A DNA stretch of 64,000 bases from Cercospora beticola (lineage: Eukaryota > Ascomycota > Dothideomycetes > Mycosphaerellales > Mycosphaerellaceae). The translations under genes were made by a program, and so were the position numbers. Under the pieces are notes generated by a model. It made no database searches. It worked only from the letters and a program-made list of their open reading frames with translations, and was not told the origin of the DNA. The stretch lies in the NCBI RefSeq assembly GCF_033473495.1, contig NC_088943.1:1778001-1842000 (forward strand), given 5' to 3'. Numbering within the stretch: the stretch's first letter is position 1; every line of letters begins with the position of its first letter. Below, piece by piece: positions 12,068-23,284 of the stretch.

Positions 12068-12552
12068 GAGCATCCAGAGGCGGTGAAATCGACGCAGTGT
12101 AAATCGTGTCTTCAGTACTTATGGCTTGATGCCCACTTATCACTCTGGCGTAGCTGCCCAGAACCATGGTCGTCCCGTGCTTCGTAAGGTCGATGCTTCC
12201 TTATTTGTAGACGCGAGCTAGAGGCTGGCCATATATGGCAGCCTGCTTCGGCGCACATTCACACCATTCTCGATGATGCCTCTGCCGAAGTTGATGCAAA
12301 AGAGAAGAGCGGGGAGCAGGAGGCGAGCGGAGAATCCCTGCGAGGCTTGGCGCCGCCTTCCCTGATTCTCCCATTGCCGACAAAGATAAGTATCTCACAC
12401 GGCCAGCGGCCATCACGATAGGCACACTATGTAATGCCAATGAACTCTGGGTAATTCTGGGCCGCCAGATGCCGACGGGCATCTCATTCAAGGCGGAGCT
12501 CGATGCTCGCGCAAAGGCATCTGCCCACAGAGTCCTTCCAACCTAAGCCGCC
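12068..12552 (+). promoter_or_regulatory. upstream region of the C2H2 factor
   Basis: 485 bases with no gene. It carries purine-rich GGGGAGCAGGAGG stretches near 12308 but no exact copy of the 16-base palindrome. Confidence 0.4.
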
Positions 12553-14471
12553 ATGTCTCCAAACCACGCCACAAGCAACCAGCCTTTTGAATGTACCATC
12601 TGCGAGAGACGATTCACTCGACATGAGAACCTCAAACGGCACGCAGCGCTGCATGGGCCGCCTCGTCCTGGCAGAGCCATTGCATGTTCTATATGCGAGA
12701 CGACCTTCTCGCGACGTGATCTCCAGCATCGCCACATGAAAAGGAAGCATCCAGAGTTGGCAGATGGAGGAGCCTCGATGACACGACGTCAAGTGGCTGC
12801 AGATGCTGCTGTGTCGATCGAGGTGGCATTGGCTCCCCACAGCCCGCCAGACAGCAGACTGGACCTCGAATCTCCCGAAGATCGAAGCAGAGACTGGCAG
12901 CCATGCCAGACCGACGACAGTACTGGTGCGGGATCCCGCTATGAGGACGAGGTACTGCTCGATGATTCGCCTGGCGGGCATTCCTGGTCTTCACACGATG
13001 GCTATTTTCCCATGTCAAGCAATCAAGGCTCGTACGAAGCTCCATCGGCAGCTTTGCTCGACTATGGCGCGCAGCCGCGCGCAAGATCCGAGAATATGGA
13101 CGTTCAGCAAGACTGGACTTCCCTGGAGACGCATACAAAATATGGCATTAAGCTTTACTTCGACATGTTTGCGCCATCGTTGCCAATAATTCACCAGGGC
13201 ACGTTCGATCCTGCGGCTGTGCCAGAGTTCTTACTTCTTGGTATGCTATCAATCGGATTTCAATACAACGAAAAAACCAGCTCGGCAGCGAATACCTCCA
13301 TGCACTATTACGAACGAGCAGTCGCTCTTGTGGACTCCATTGACGATGTCGAAGTTAGCGATGCGAAAGATGCCCTTGTCCTGGCGCAAAGTCTTTTCCT
13401 ACTCGAGATCTGCGCAGTGCTTTACCTCTGCGGACGCCACTCTGCAACTGGATTTAGATTGCATACTCGCTTGATCACATTGGCTCGCTCCCACCGGCTT
13501 CTACAAGCCAGGCCACAACAAGATGAAACCATGGCCGAAGACCTCGAAGCCGTGTGGGAGCACTTCGCCTTTGCGGAATCATGTAAGCGCACCATTCTTG
13601 CCGTGCATCAAATGGACGCTCTGTGGTACCACTTACTTTCAGTTCCTCGCTTGCTCTCCCATCTTGAGATCAAACATGATCTACCGTGTTCGACACTTGA
13701 CTGGACAGCTCCCACGTCCGCTCAGTGGGCCTATCGCCGACTGACTCGTCAGCCGACATCAAGCTCCTGTCCCACGTATGCAGCGCCGTGCGCCAGATAT
13801 TCGCGAGCGACTGCCCGGCAGAGCACATCACCGCAGCCTCCGATCCGTTCGGCCTGACGAGCTTCGCACACTTCGCATTATCAAGCATTCGTGAGGTTTC
13901 CGGGTGGTCTTCGATAACCGGCTGTGTCAGCATGGACCGAGTGGAGCCACTCAAAGCCTCTCTGCACACTATCTCGCCCTACAATGAGTCCACCAATGGC
14001 ACTGAGACTTCCAGCATCGCAGACAACATCAGCTTCAGAGCGACGTGGGAAATGGCCATGATAGACCTCCGCATCTGGTCCATTTCACACACTGACGGCG
14101 TGGTACACTCCAGTATTGATGCTGCATTGGAACATTCAACCTACCTTGCGGCATCACGCAGCCTGACTTTCAGCGCAGAGATACTGCATACAATACAGCC
14201 GCATTTTGACTGGTTCTTGAGGTACCTGGACGCAGCGTCCGAGCACGCCGGAGACCCCCCATGGGTGTTGTTGTTTGCCTATCGAGTCTTTCTGTTGGCA
14301 TGGCAGTGCTTGCAGCAAGCTTCAGAAGGCGTCATGGAAGTTATTGGTATCCCCGACAGAGAACCGAAGATGGCGACTACATGGGCCCGGACTGTCTTTG
14401 AGAGAAGAAGTCGTTGGCAGTATGCAAAAGTCATCTTTAGATGTCTGGATGTGCTGGAAGGAGTTTCATGA
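12553..14471 (+). CDS. C2H2 zinc-finger transcription factor with fungal-specific TF domain; frame break near 13730
   Basis: Nuclear regulator with two N-terminal C2H2 fingers (about residues 12-34, CTICERRF, and 43-67, CSICETTF), a Ser/Asp-rich linker, and a middle homology region of the fungal_trans type starting near residue 200 (YFDMFAPSLPIIHQGTF). Frame 1 is good up to about 13725, then coding continues in frame 3 from about 13730 to the stop at 14471. Either one base is missing, or a 59-base intron (about 13727-13785, donor GTGGGC, acceptor GCAG) joins the frames. The conserved Trp just before the break argues slightly for a frameshift. About 630 residues in all. It is the last gene of the block and a natural local regulator of the MFS-aldolase-RidA-oxygenase genes. 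Whether it makes a full-length protein is uncertain. Confidence 0.85.
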
Positions 14472-14964
14472 GCTGTTGGTCCAGGTCATTGAAGTTCAAT
14501 GTAGCGAGTGCTCGAAGGCGCCATTTGATTATTCCTCTCGTTTGACAGGCGGAGAGCCAACGAGGACATCATCAATATGGAAGGTACTAGGACTGGAAAG
14601 CAAACCAAGCTGTCTTTTTCGCACAGCCGGTGGTCTTCCATAAAGGTGCGCTGTTCATCCGCGCCATCTCGGACAACTGTAAGCCTCCTGGCCGGCTTCC
14701 TGTGAGCACCCTGCGATTGAGATCGATCGAGGGTTCGAAGCGCACGCAGCTATATGCCCAACTCACAAGCTATACCTGTACATGGTAACCCCCAATTCCA
14801 TTACCCTTCCTTCGGTAGCCCACTATTACTCCCTACCCTTTGCCTACGCGACTCGCAAGTCCACGGCAGTCCATACACCACCGTTCTCGACGCACTCGGC
14901 GCTTCGCCCATCGCACACACCCAAGAACCAACGCATCAATCTGCGCACTTCCTCGCAAGCCATC
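14472..14964. other. intergenic region
   Basis: 493 bases between the transcription factor and the next gene. An in-frame ATG at 14782 would extend that gene by 61 residues, but this part is low in recognisable structure. No other signal was seen. Confidence 0.4.
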
Positions 14965-15813
14965 ATGTCTGAGTCTCCAACTTCGGTCAAGGTCTCGCCG
15001 CTTCTGAAGACTGCTTACCCTCGAAGACATCAAGGCTCTGGCAGTTCAGCCATGGGTCTCGATCTCAGCTTCTTGGAGCCCGACCTGATTGAGCTCCTCG
15101 ACGATGCCGGAATCTACGACGCCAGCGTGGGACAAATGGACAAGGTCACCCTGCGCAAGGAGAAGTCAGGAGACGAAGAGACATTCTGCGTTGACGTCTG
15201 CTATTCTATGCAACACAACGGCGAAGTTGTTATCCTCAAACACAAGTTCGGCGGCTTGGGCGAAGTCTTCGCCAGCTTCTCGCTCACGGCAGGCGGCTTC
15301 GAGTTGTCGGTTAACATCGATAATGACGCGTATAACGCACAGTACGCCGCCTTCACGCCAGTCACTTTCGCGGACCAGCACGGAGAAGACGTCGCCGCCC
15401 GCATTCAAGATTTCATCAACATTGCGCCTGAGTCCGACCCAAACGCTGTGCCGTCTGAGAAGTACTACTCCCATCTGGCCCTAATCAAGGACTTCCACAA
15501 GAACTGGAACGAGGAGACGCAGACTTGGGACGATCTGCCCGTAACAGCAGACACTATCATGGTCGTCCTTTGTGTGTCAGGAAGCTCTGATGCAAAGGAG
15601 CTCGGCAATCACATCAAGGTCGTAGACCCCGATCTTCCCGCCCACTTCGTCATTGATCACACCTTCCTTGCGAACATCGAGTTAGAGAAGCAGCGTAAGT
15701 TGGTCGACTCTCTGAAGATGAACTGCTCTCTCGTGGACATGGACGTAGCATCAGCAGTGAGAGTAGAGCTGTCGTGGCCTAACGATGACCGTGTCCCTAA
15801 CAAAGCTGTCTAG
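14965..15813 (+). CDS. unrecognised protein whose reading frame continues past its stop
   Basis: 282 residues from the ATG at 14965, chosen over the in-frame ATG at 14782 because of its better context and because the extension lacks structure. I do not recognise a domain. There is no signal peptide or membrane helix; the composition is that of a soluble mixed alpha/beta protein. After the TAG at 15811 the same frame stays protein-like to 16224, interrupted only by TAG at 15949 and TAA at 15991. The downstream part has a weak resemblance to a GIY-YIG start (SYVYILTF...DGMYIAGQ). Either this is a truncated derivative of a longer ancestor, or the intact gene ended at 16224. No intron was found that removes the stops. 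Confidence 0.55.
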   Translation: MSESPTSVKVSPLLKTAYPRRHQGSGSSAMGLDLSFLEPDLIELLDDAGIYDASVGQMDKVTLRKEKSGDEETFCVDVCYSMQHNGEVVILKHKFGGLGEVFASFSLTAGGFELSVNIDNDAYNAQYAAFTPVTFADQHGEDVAARIQDFINIAPESDPNAVPSEKYYSHLALIKDFHKNWNEETQTWDDLPVTADTIMVVLCVSGSSDAKELGNHIKVVDPDLPAHFVIDHTFLANIELEKQRKLVDSLKMNCSLVDMDVASAVRVELSWPNDDRVPNKAV

Positions 15814-16224
15814 GACATTCCATCCACTAGCAAAGGCGCTTTGAGGGACTATCGGCTCGAGCATAAGCCCCGTGGCCCTTCTTACGTGTACATCTTGACG
15901 TTCAGGTGTAACGATGGCATGTATATAGCAGGTCAATGCAACCTCAAGTAGCGCTCGGACTCTGAGAAGGTCTGGAAGCCCGAGGACTACTAAGTGTACA
16001 AGTACGTGAACGATCTGATGACAGCGAAGGGCAAGGAGGTGAAGGTAGAGCTCTGGCAATTACCGCCACCTCCCAAGAGCAAGAACAAGGAGGATCCTGA
16101 GTTCGATAAAGCGTTGGCTGTTCCTGAAGCTCGTATCTCCGCTTTGTGTGGCATTGCTAAGGCGCTTTGTCTCGACACGCGAGGCAGCTACGGAATCAAG
16201 TTTGCGAGAGATTCCGCGAAGTGA
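15814..16224 (+). pseudogene. in-frame continuation of the upstream gene, broken by two further stops
   Basis: Same frame as 14965-15813. It reads as ordinary protein with a charged Lys/Glu/Pro segment (ELWQLPPPPKSKNKEDPEF) and ends in TGA at 16222. The three stops that break the long frame (TAG 15811, TAG 15949, TAA 15991) are each one C-to-T step from CAG or CAA, the change expected from repeat-induced point mutation at CpA. A minimal gene from 15994 would be 76 residues. Interpretation as decay is inference. Confidence 0.45.
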
Positions 16225-16279
16225 GCTTATTCCACAGATTCCATGTTGCTGTCCGCAACGCATCAGGCACCCAATTCCT

Positions 16280-16872
16280 TTGCAACATGCTCCAGCTGTG
16301 AGGCACCTAATATCAGAACGGTCGAGGTTACGGCCTGACGGAGCACTGGAGACATGTAGCGAGCCTCTGGTATCTCTGCAGTTCTGACTCTGTCAAAGCC
16401 ATTGAGTGTCAAACTGATGTGGGAATGCAGCCAAATCAACAACCGGAGAAAGACAGCGAGGCTCTAGTGTCTCTGCAACATGACCCAGCTGTGAGGTACC
16501 CAATATCAGAATGGTGCAGAGATGTGGCCTGATAGAGCACTGGAGGCACGCGGCGGGCCTCTGGTATCTCTGCAATCTTGACTCTGTCAAAGCCATTTAG
16601 TGTCCAGTCGATGCAGAAATGCAGCCAAGCAAACCGCCGGAGAAAGATAGCATGCCCCTAATATCTCTGTAATTGTGACCCCGTCAAAGCCAACTATGAT
16701 GAAATTAGTCCGGATATGCGGCCAAATCAAGCACTGGAGCCACGCAACGAGCGTCTAGTATCCCCGCCGTTCCGAGTCTGTCAGAGCCATCTAATGACGA
16801 ATTGATGCGGGAATTCAGCAAGACAAACCACTGGAGAAAGACAGCAGGCCTGTAGTATTTCTGGCAAGAGTG
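16280..16872. repeat. degenerate 97-base tandem array, six units
   Basis: Units begin near 16289, 16389, 16483, 16580, 16677 and 16774. Recurring words are CTGTCAAAGCC near the start, GGAATGCAGCCAAATCAA in the middle, and CTCTGGTATCTCTGCAA near the end. Unit 1 is closest to unit 3 (shared CCAGCTGTGAGG and CAATATCAGAA type words) and unit 2 to unit 4, so an earlier 194-base dimer was duplicated. 97 is not a multiple of three, so it is not a protein repeat. Confidence 0.75.
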
Positions 16873-19800
16873 ATGCGTTGCCACATTGTTCATAAATACA
16901 GTTCTCCGCACAATTAGAGCCATTGGAGCTTTCAAGATTGGCTACGATCGAAATCGAGCCGTGACAAGCCCTCTTGGATGCGGTGAGTGATCGAGAGAAA
17001 GAGGACATGGCTCCAGAACCACAAGACTTTCTCTGCTTCTGAGCTTAGTGAAGAGGCGCAGTAGCTCAACAGCAGAGTGTCTGAGATATTAGTGCATGTG
17101 TATTTCTGGTAGCCGACTTGTCGCCACCAAACATAGCGTGCTCTGTAGGATTGGAGGGTTCGAAGCTGCCGAGGCGAGCTACGGCCAAGAAGTCATATCC
17201 AGGAAATTTCCAGAGTCCAATGTCCGTTGTTTAAGTCATCGCGGCAAACTGGCTCTGTCTCCGGTAAGTCAAAACATTCTCTGCTGGTGAGTCTAGAGAA
17301 GAGGCAGGATAGCGTAGGAAAGTATTGTCGGAGTCGCCGATTCATGCGTAAGTAGAGCATTCGAGATGTCTTGAATGAGATCGACCAGATGCCAGTTCCC
17401 ATGCCTCGGTGAGGGACCGAGACATGGGCACATACAGAGCTGGGGACTGCAGATCGCATTCGTGTCGCGGCACAGCTCTTTCGTAGCACGAAATAGTGCA
17501 ATGTGTTCTCCTGCCGTGCATGGAACAATAGTACAGTACGAACCAAAGCTCCATGGCTTCCACGCGACAACTCTGTCGGAGGAGTCCAATTCAGCATTCG
17601 AGTTAAGCACGGCACGTTGGCACTAAGAAATTGATCACTTCGGTCCCGTCGCATTAAGATCTAATCTACGGGCCTGCGAAAAGCTACCGCTGCAAGGCAC
17701 AAGACGTTCCAGGATCTGCTAGCTAAATAGAGAAATTTCCTAAAACTTTTCAACCACACAACCGGCAATCTGGACAGCTGAAACTTGCCCAGAATCGATT
17801 CGAAACCTCAATCTGTGGTTCGTCAGAATAACCAATAAAGTGAGATGTCAGCCAACTTTGTGAATATCACGAAGGGCTGCTGCATCTTGTACGGTCATGC
17901 GGAAATAAAGACCCCAAAAACGCAAGCAGGGCAGGGTCGGATGCATATCGAATCATATCAACAACGACGCATTCTGCAAGGAGCGCGAGGCCGACCGTCT
18001 TCAGGGCTGCCGCACGTCTCTCCGAGAAACTGACATTGGCGGATCTTTTCGGTGTCCCGGGGTCGTTCGACCCAACCAATGGTCGGAGTCTATTGACAAG
18101 ATGCGGCCAAAGTCGTTGCGATGAAACTTTTCAAAGCTGTGGAACAACGTCGACCCCATCGGTTCTATGAGCATTCCACGTTTCCGAAAACGGGAAAGAG
18201 GCAAGTGGAGTTTCAGAGAAGTTCTGTTCCAGGGTTGACGAGACATTGAAGAGGCAATCGGCATGATGCAGGAGATGATCACCACGGTCGAGCTCAAATT
18301 CAGACGGGCAATGAGAACGATGGCATAAGATGGCGGCAACCTCGTGGCGGAAGATGGAAAGTGGCTTGATATGACAATCTTCATATATTTAGCTGTAGGA
18401 TCTTGTCGCTGATCTTCGCAACACTGTACATTTCTACCAGCTTCTCTTCTTCCTCCTGCACGACCTTGACCGTCCATCCCTTCCTACCTCCTACTAGCTG
18501 TATAACCCCACTTCGCCATTCTCTTCTCTCCCTTCTCCTGACCCTCAGCAGTGTGGTGCTCACGCATGGCAGCCTTGCCTATTTTCGGTTTTTCGGTACA
18601 GGCACAAGCCACGGCGCAGATGATCCCGACTGCAGTTCAAATCTCGGTTGTCGCTGGTGCGTGACGCGTTTGAAGAAGTCGCGGTGACTTGACGCGTTGG
18701 AGGATGTCGCGATTGCGACTTTGCAGAACTACCAGTAAAGGCGTCCGCGGTTGGTCGTGTATGTGTCGACTGCGGTCGCATACATTTTCGGGAGATGGGC
18801 GCAAAGCCGGGTGTGGTGAGAAAAGACGCTCCTACATATATGTCCGTGACCAGAAAGAGCATTTGTGAACAGCTGGGATGGTATGAAATACGGCGCGTCC
18901 GCGTGTGGATTCGCGCTAACTAGCGGAGACAGTCGGCGCCCGACCTCCGTGCGGGGGAACGACGGACTTCAGTCCGTGAGATCAGCTCTGCAATTGCAAG
19001 ATTGCATTCTGCCTCACCAGATCAAACATTTGCCCGAGATTGAATCTGCGATTCCGCAGTGCATCCTCCCTCGGTCCAGATCCCGCACGTTTCAGGCCTC
19101 GGTCGATGATATCCTGTCCACAATGGCATCCCCTCTGCCTGAGCATGCACGAGTGCGAGAAGGATGAGTTATGGTGCAGTCCAAGCCATATGAGTTCAGC
19201 CTGAACTTCGACTCCGTTCGGAGCAAGCTTTCCTTGCGGCCATGGCTCAGGGCAATATCCAAGACCCACTTCTGGCCAGATCCAGCCTCTGAAGCTGGGC
19301 AGGCTGGAAATTGTTTTGGGCATATACTCTTACAGGTCCAAATTTGGCACCTCAACATATTCAGGGACCAAACACAAGTGAGCCATGGCGGCTTTGCTCT
19401 CGACTGGACGCCAGGCAGTCAAATCCACTCTGCGGATTCATTGACGAGTCCCATACAGCCCATTGATTCGCATTGTCTGAAATGCCAACGGCTACTGGAG
19501 GCTGATTTTCAGTCCTTTTGCATCATTTGAACCTTTGATCTCTGCTCCGGAAGCGATGCACCAAGCGACTTGTCTTCAAGGTCCGAGGCTGCAATCGACA
19601 CTTCTGAGGCTGCATATTGGCATATGGTCGGTCCCTCCAGCCCAAGAGAGCACAGGAGCCTCGCAATGCACAATGGCGGGGACTCCACAATTCGGCTGCG
19701 GAGCGTCCATCCCCCGCTCACTTGCAGCCAATCGTGTCGACCACCATCCCAGTAAGTCGGTGCTCGGTCAGCTCTTACACCGACCTCTGGCGCTCCTTTG

Positions 19801-20127
19801 CGGGGAAAGGACAAACTTTCTCTCAGTGAATCGGCATCAGACCTCACGAGAAGCCAAAATTTTCCTTTGGCAAAGTCCATCTCTCTGGAAGAAGACTGCG
19901 CTGCCGCAACGTACGTGTCTGCGGGCCGTGTACCACCCCTTTCAAGCCTCGGCTGGCTGGAGAATGTACGAGTGCGAGGAGGATGGCGGCAGCCATGGAG
20001 GATTCTGAACCATCACAATTCATCCGGATCTGCTGTTTAAAGACACGATCAACACCCATAACTCTCAAGGCGTCGACTATGCTGAAGGCTTGAAATTTCA
20101 CATCCATCTTTGTTCAACTCAAGCGCG
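16873..20127. other. long gene-poor stretch
   Basis: About 3.25 kb without a gene I can support. The longest frames (17654-17193 and 18477-18001, minus strand) have no recognisable domain and atypical composition. Two stretches, about 18915-19170 and 19745-20000, share interrupted similarity (for example ACGAGTGCGAG followed by GGATG) and may be old copies of one repeat. A CT-rich tract lies around 18430-18545. Confidence 0.4.
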
Positions 20128-22236
20128 ATGAGAATCCACAACGCGGTAGCATTTCTATCCTTGGGCGTTGCTGGACGTGCTGTCGGCCAATCACCCGCGA
20201 GTGTGGTTCATCCAGGCGATTCACCAGAGACTGGCACCTGTACTGAACATGGCGCTATCCTATGCAATGGTGATCGCTATTTTGGACAGTGTGACTGGGG
20301 AAAGATTGTCTGGAAGCCTACTTCCGAAAGTGTTTGTTGCCGGAACGGAGAGATGAACTTCTGCGACGATAACCAGTCGACTGCTCCATCTTTGACACCG
20401 TCCTCGCCTTCCGTTAATTCATGCTACAATGGGGGAGGTCCAACCGCCACGATCAGCGCCGGGGTGGTCCATGATACAACCACGTTATTGCCTGCAGCAA
20501 CTGCCACAGTCAACAAATACCTGGGAATACCCTTCGCTCAAAGTCCGCCTCAGAGATTCGCCCCTCCAGCACCGGTGCAAGCAGCAGGACAGACGATCAA
20601 TGCAACGGCATTCAAGCCAGCATGTATTCAGCAATTTGCATACCCTGAGCTGGTGGCGCAATTCACGAAGCTCATCTTCAACAACCCCGCTCCAGAAGAG
20701 TCAGAGGACTGCCTCTATCTGAACGTCTATGCACCGAGCACACCAGCGCCTTGCGATGGTCGGCCAGTGCTTGTCTGGATCTACGGAGGATCGCTACAGT
20801 TTGGTAATGCGGGCCAAGAGTTCTACGATGGCAGCTCATTTGCTGCATACGAGGATGTTATTGTTGTGAGTGGCCTTTCACAGAAACGACGCAGAATTCA
20901 TTCGCTAATACGATGACTCCCCTCGTCAGGTCACTTTCAATTACCGCACCAATGTCTTTGGTACGTATACAGAACGAGATCACCCGCAATACACTTTGCT
21001 AAGAATTAATTACCAGGCTTTGCAAGCTCTCCTGAACTCCCCATCACTGAGCGAAACCTCGGTTTCCTAGACCAGAGAGCTGCTCTAGATTGGGTTCAGC
21101 GCGAGATTCACAACTTTGGAGGCTCGCCTGATAAAGTGACGATCTTTGGCGAATCTGCCGGGTCACGATCTGTGGATGCCCTTTTGACATCGTATAACAA
21201 GGAAGATAAGGTGCCCTTCAGAGGCGCCATACTCCAGAGTGGGCAGTCGACATACAGAGCCCAACCGCAAACGAGCACATACCAGCAGTGGGACCAGCTG
21301 GCAGCAGCACTCAACTGCTCAACCACGCACAGCAGCAATTTGACATGCATCCGTGCAGCGAATGCTACGACAATCAAGACAGTCATCGAACAACAAATTC
21401 TGAGGTTCAATCCGACGTTGGATAACACAACCTTGTACGCCAATGCCGCGCAGAGACGTGCAGATGGACTCATCCCCAAGATTCCCGTCATGGGAGGCAC
21501 GAACTCGCAAGAAGGCCGCGTTTTCAACATTGCTCAAACATCCCCGACAGCATTTCTCAACCAGATCACCGGTAACACCAGCTCTCTGATCAACACAATC
21601 ACTGCTGCATATCCTCTCGACGCTCTCGATTCCGGTCCCACTGGATACGACCAACTGTCACAGATCTACACCGAATACGTCTTCCAATGCACCGCAGGCT
21701 CGTGGGCCAACGCCTCGGCTGCCGCAGGCATTCCTACCTGGCAATACTGCTTCAATGCTTCGTTCTCGAATACCCAGCCGGTTCCAGGTTTCCAAGCCCT
21801 TGGCGCTTTTCACTCGAGTGAAATCCCATTGGTCTTCGGTACATATCCGCAAATCAACACGACTGTACAACAGTATGCACTATCGAAAACGATGCAAAGT
21901 GCTTGGGCACGTTTTGCGAAGAATCCTGCTGGAGGACCGGGATGGAATGCGGTCGGGACTGGTTCTCCTGCGCAAGTATTGGGTGCAGCGAGAGGTGTTG
22001 GAGCGGAGGGAGCTATCAATGTGGATGGTGGATTGATGCTTGGAACCAATCAGACTTCCAAGGGCAATTTGAATATGGCGGTGTTTGGAAATAGAGGTGA
22101 TGTTTTGAGCTCTGGAGTCACTGTCATTGATTCAGAAGAGGTCAATTATCGCTGTGGACTTTTTGCGCCTTTCTACAGCAGGATTGCGGCTTTGGATCAG
22201 GCTACGGCGGCTGCGGTTGATGAAGACGCACAATAG
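20128..22236 (+). CDS. secreted type-B carboxylesterase/lipase with N-terminal Cys-rich module
   Basis: Three exons (20128-20865, a 31-base micro-exon 20930-20960, and 21017-22236) give 662 residues. Signal peptide from MRIHNAVAFLSLGVAGRAVG. Residues about 30-80 form a small Cys-rich module (spaced Cys around GDRYFGQCDWGKIVW) of carbohydrate-binding look, then a Ser/Thr-Pro linker, then the alpha/beta-hydrolase core: YLGIPFAQSP, EDCLYLNVYAP, oxyanion-region YGGSLQFG, nucleophile elbow GESAGS, acid region GTNSQEG, and the His region FHSSEIPLVFG. Many N-glycosylation sequons. It hydrolyses esters outside the cell. The frame also extends upstream from a TTG, so the ATG at 20128 is the first real start. 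A binding module in front of a type-B esterase is unusual; its identity is not settled. Confidence 0.92.
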
Positions 22237-23284
22237 TATGAGGGCAACGAGCCCTTCACGAGCATTGCTCATTCTGCTGCAAAATTGTTCTCATCATGAA
22301 TTGTCGAAGCACGAGGTTTCCTGAAGACAACACGTGTACGCACAACAAAGACCAAACGATTCGTTCACCATGGCTTCAAGCCGTGTCGTGTGCAGCGTCA
22401 AAATATGGCGATCGCTCGGCTGAGAACACGGCGCCAGAAATCTGTCTCGCAATTATATCAACGAGCAGAGGCCTTCCGCCGTGTTCAGAGGCAAGTCGCA
22501 ATTGCAGCCGTGTTACTCGAAGAGGTCTGAGGCACTTTTCTCTTCACATCCAACATCATGAGCTAGGAAGCTTCGATTTCACCAGAGCAAGATATGCATG
22601 CTGGCGATTGATTTGAGGTGTTCTCAGTCATCATAGGCTATCTCTGGAATTTATGCATTTGACAAAGTCGTTTCTGTTACGACGGATTCCAGAGATCATC
22701 GATCGAAGGGGGAGGAGTTGGAGCAGCATCTCGCAGATCCTAAGATTACTCTTTGTCGAAGCAGACTGGACACTGCGTATCACATATTTGTATTGTGTGT
22801 ACCATCACAATGCGCTGCCAATGGGGGATCTTAGCTGCCACATGAGAACAGTACCACTTGACAGAGTGATTACCCAGTCGGCACTGTGACCCATGTTTGC
22901 ACGTCGATCGTCGGCGGGTGGCGCGCCGGGGCGCACGAGCTTCCACCGCAGCACGTTGTCTCGGCGGTCTAGAAGTGGCATAGCAGATAGACTTTCTAAG
23001 CGTCAGCAAGACCGCACTGACCATGCGCCACTATCCACACTTTCATCTCAAGCAGCCAGAATAGACTTTGGGGGTCTGAGGTGCAGGTCCGTGGATTGGC
23101 GAACCCTCGCCTCCCTAGCCTGGAGTCTTGCAGCTCAAGGAAGTACCGCAACGTGCAGGCCGAGATTATCGTGATTGGAATACCGCTCAGTGGTCACAGT
23201 CGTCTCTTCGAACGTAGCCGCTTGTGTGGTTGCGCGAAGCTGTATGGCCTTGACCGGCATCCATCACCTATCACCGCCAACATT
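22237..23284. other. intergenic region
   Basis: About 1 kb between the esterase and the acyltransferase. The acyltransferase frame is open upstream to 23081, but only from a GTG. No other coding, RNA or repeat signal was seen. Confidence 0.4.

Noticed and set aside
16280..16872. CRISPR-like array
   Set aside because: Repeat units are directly adjacent and diverged, with no unique spacers, in a eukaryotic context.
17193..18477. Minus-strand frames of 153 and 158 codons
   Set aside because: No recognisable domain and no supporting splice or start context.
18595..18660. tRNA-like T-loop word GCAGTTCAAATC
   Set aside because: No T-stem, acceptor stem or D-arm can be paired around it.
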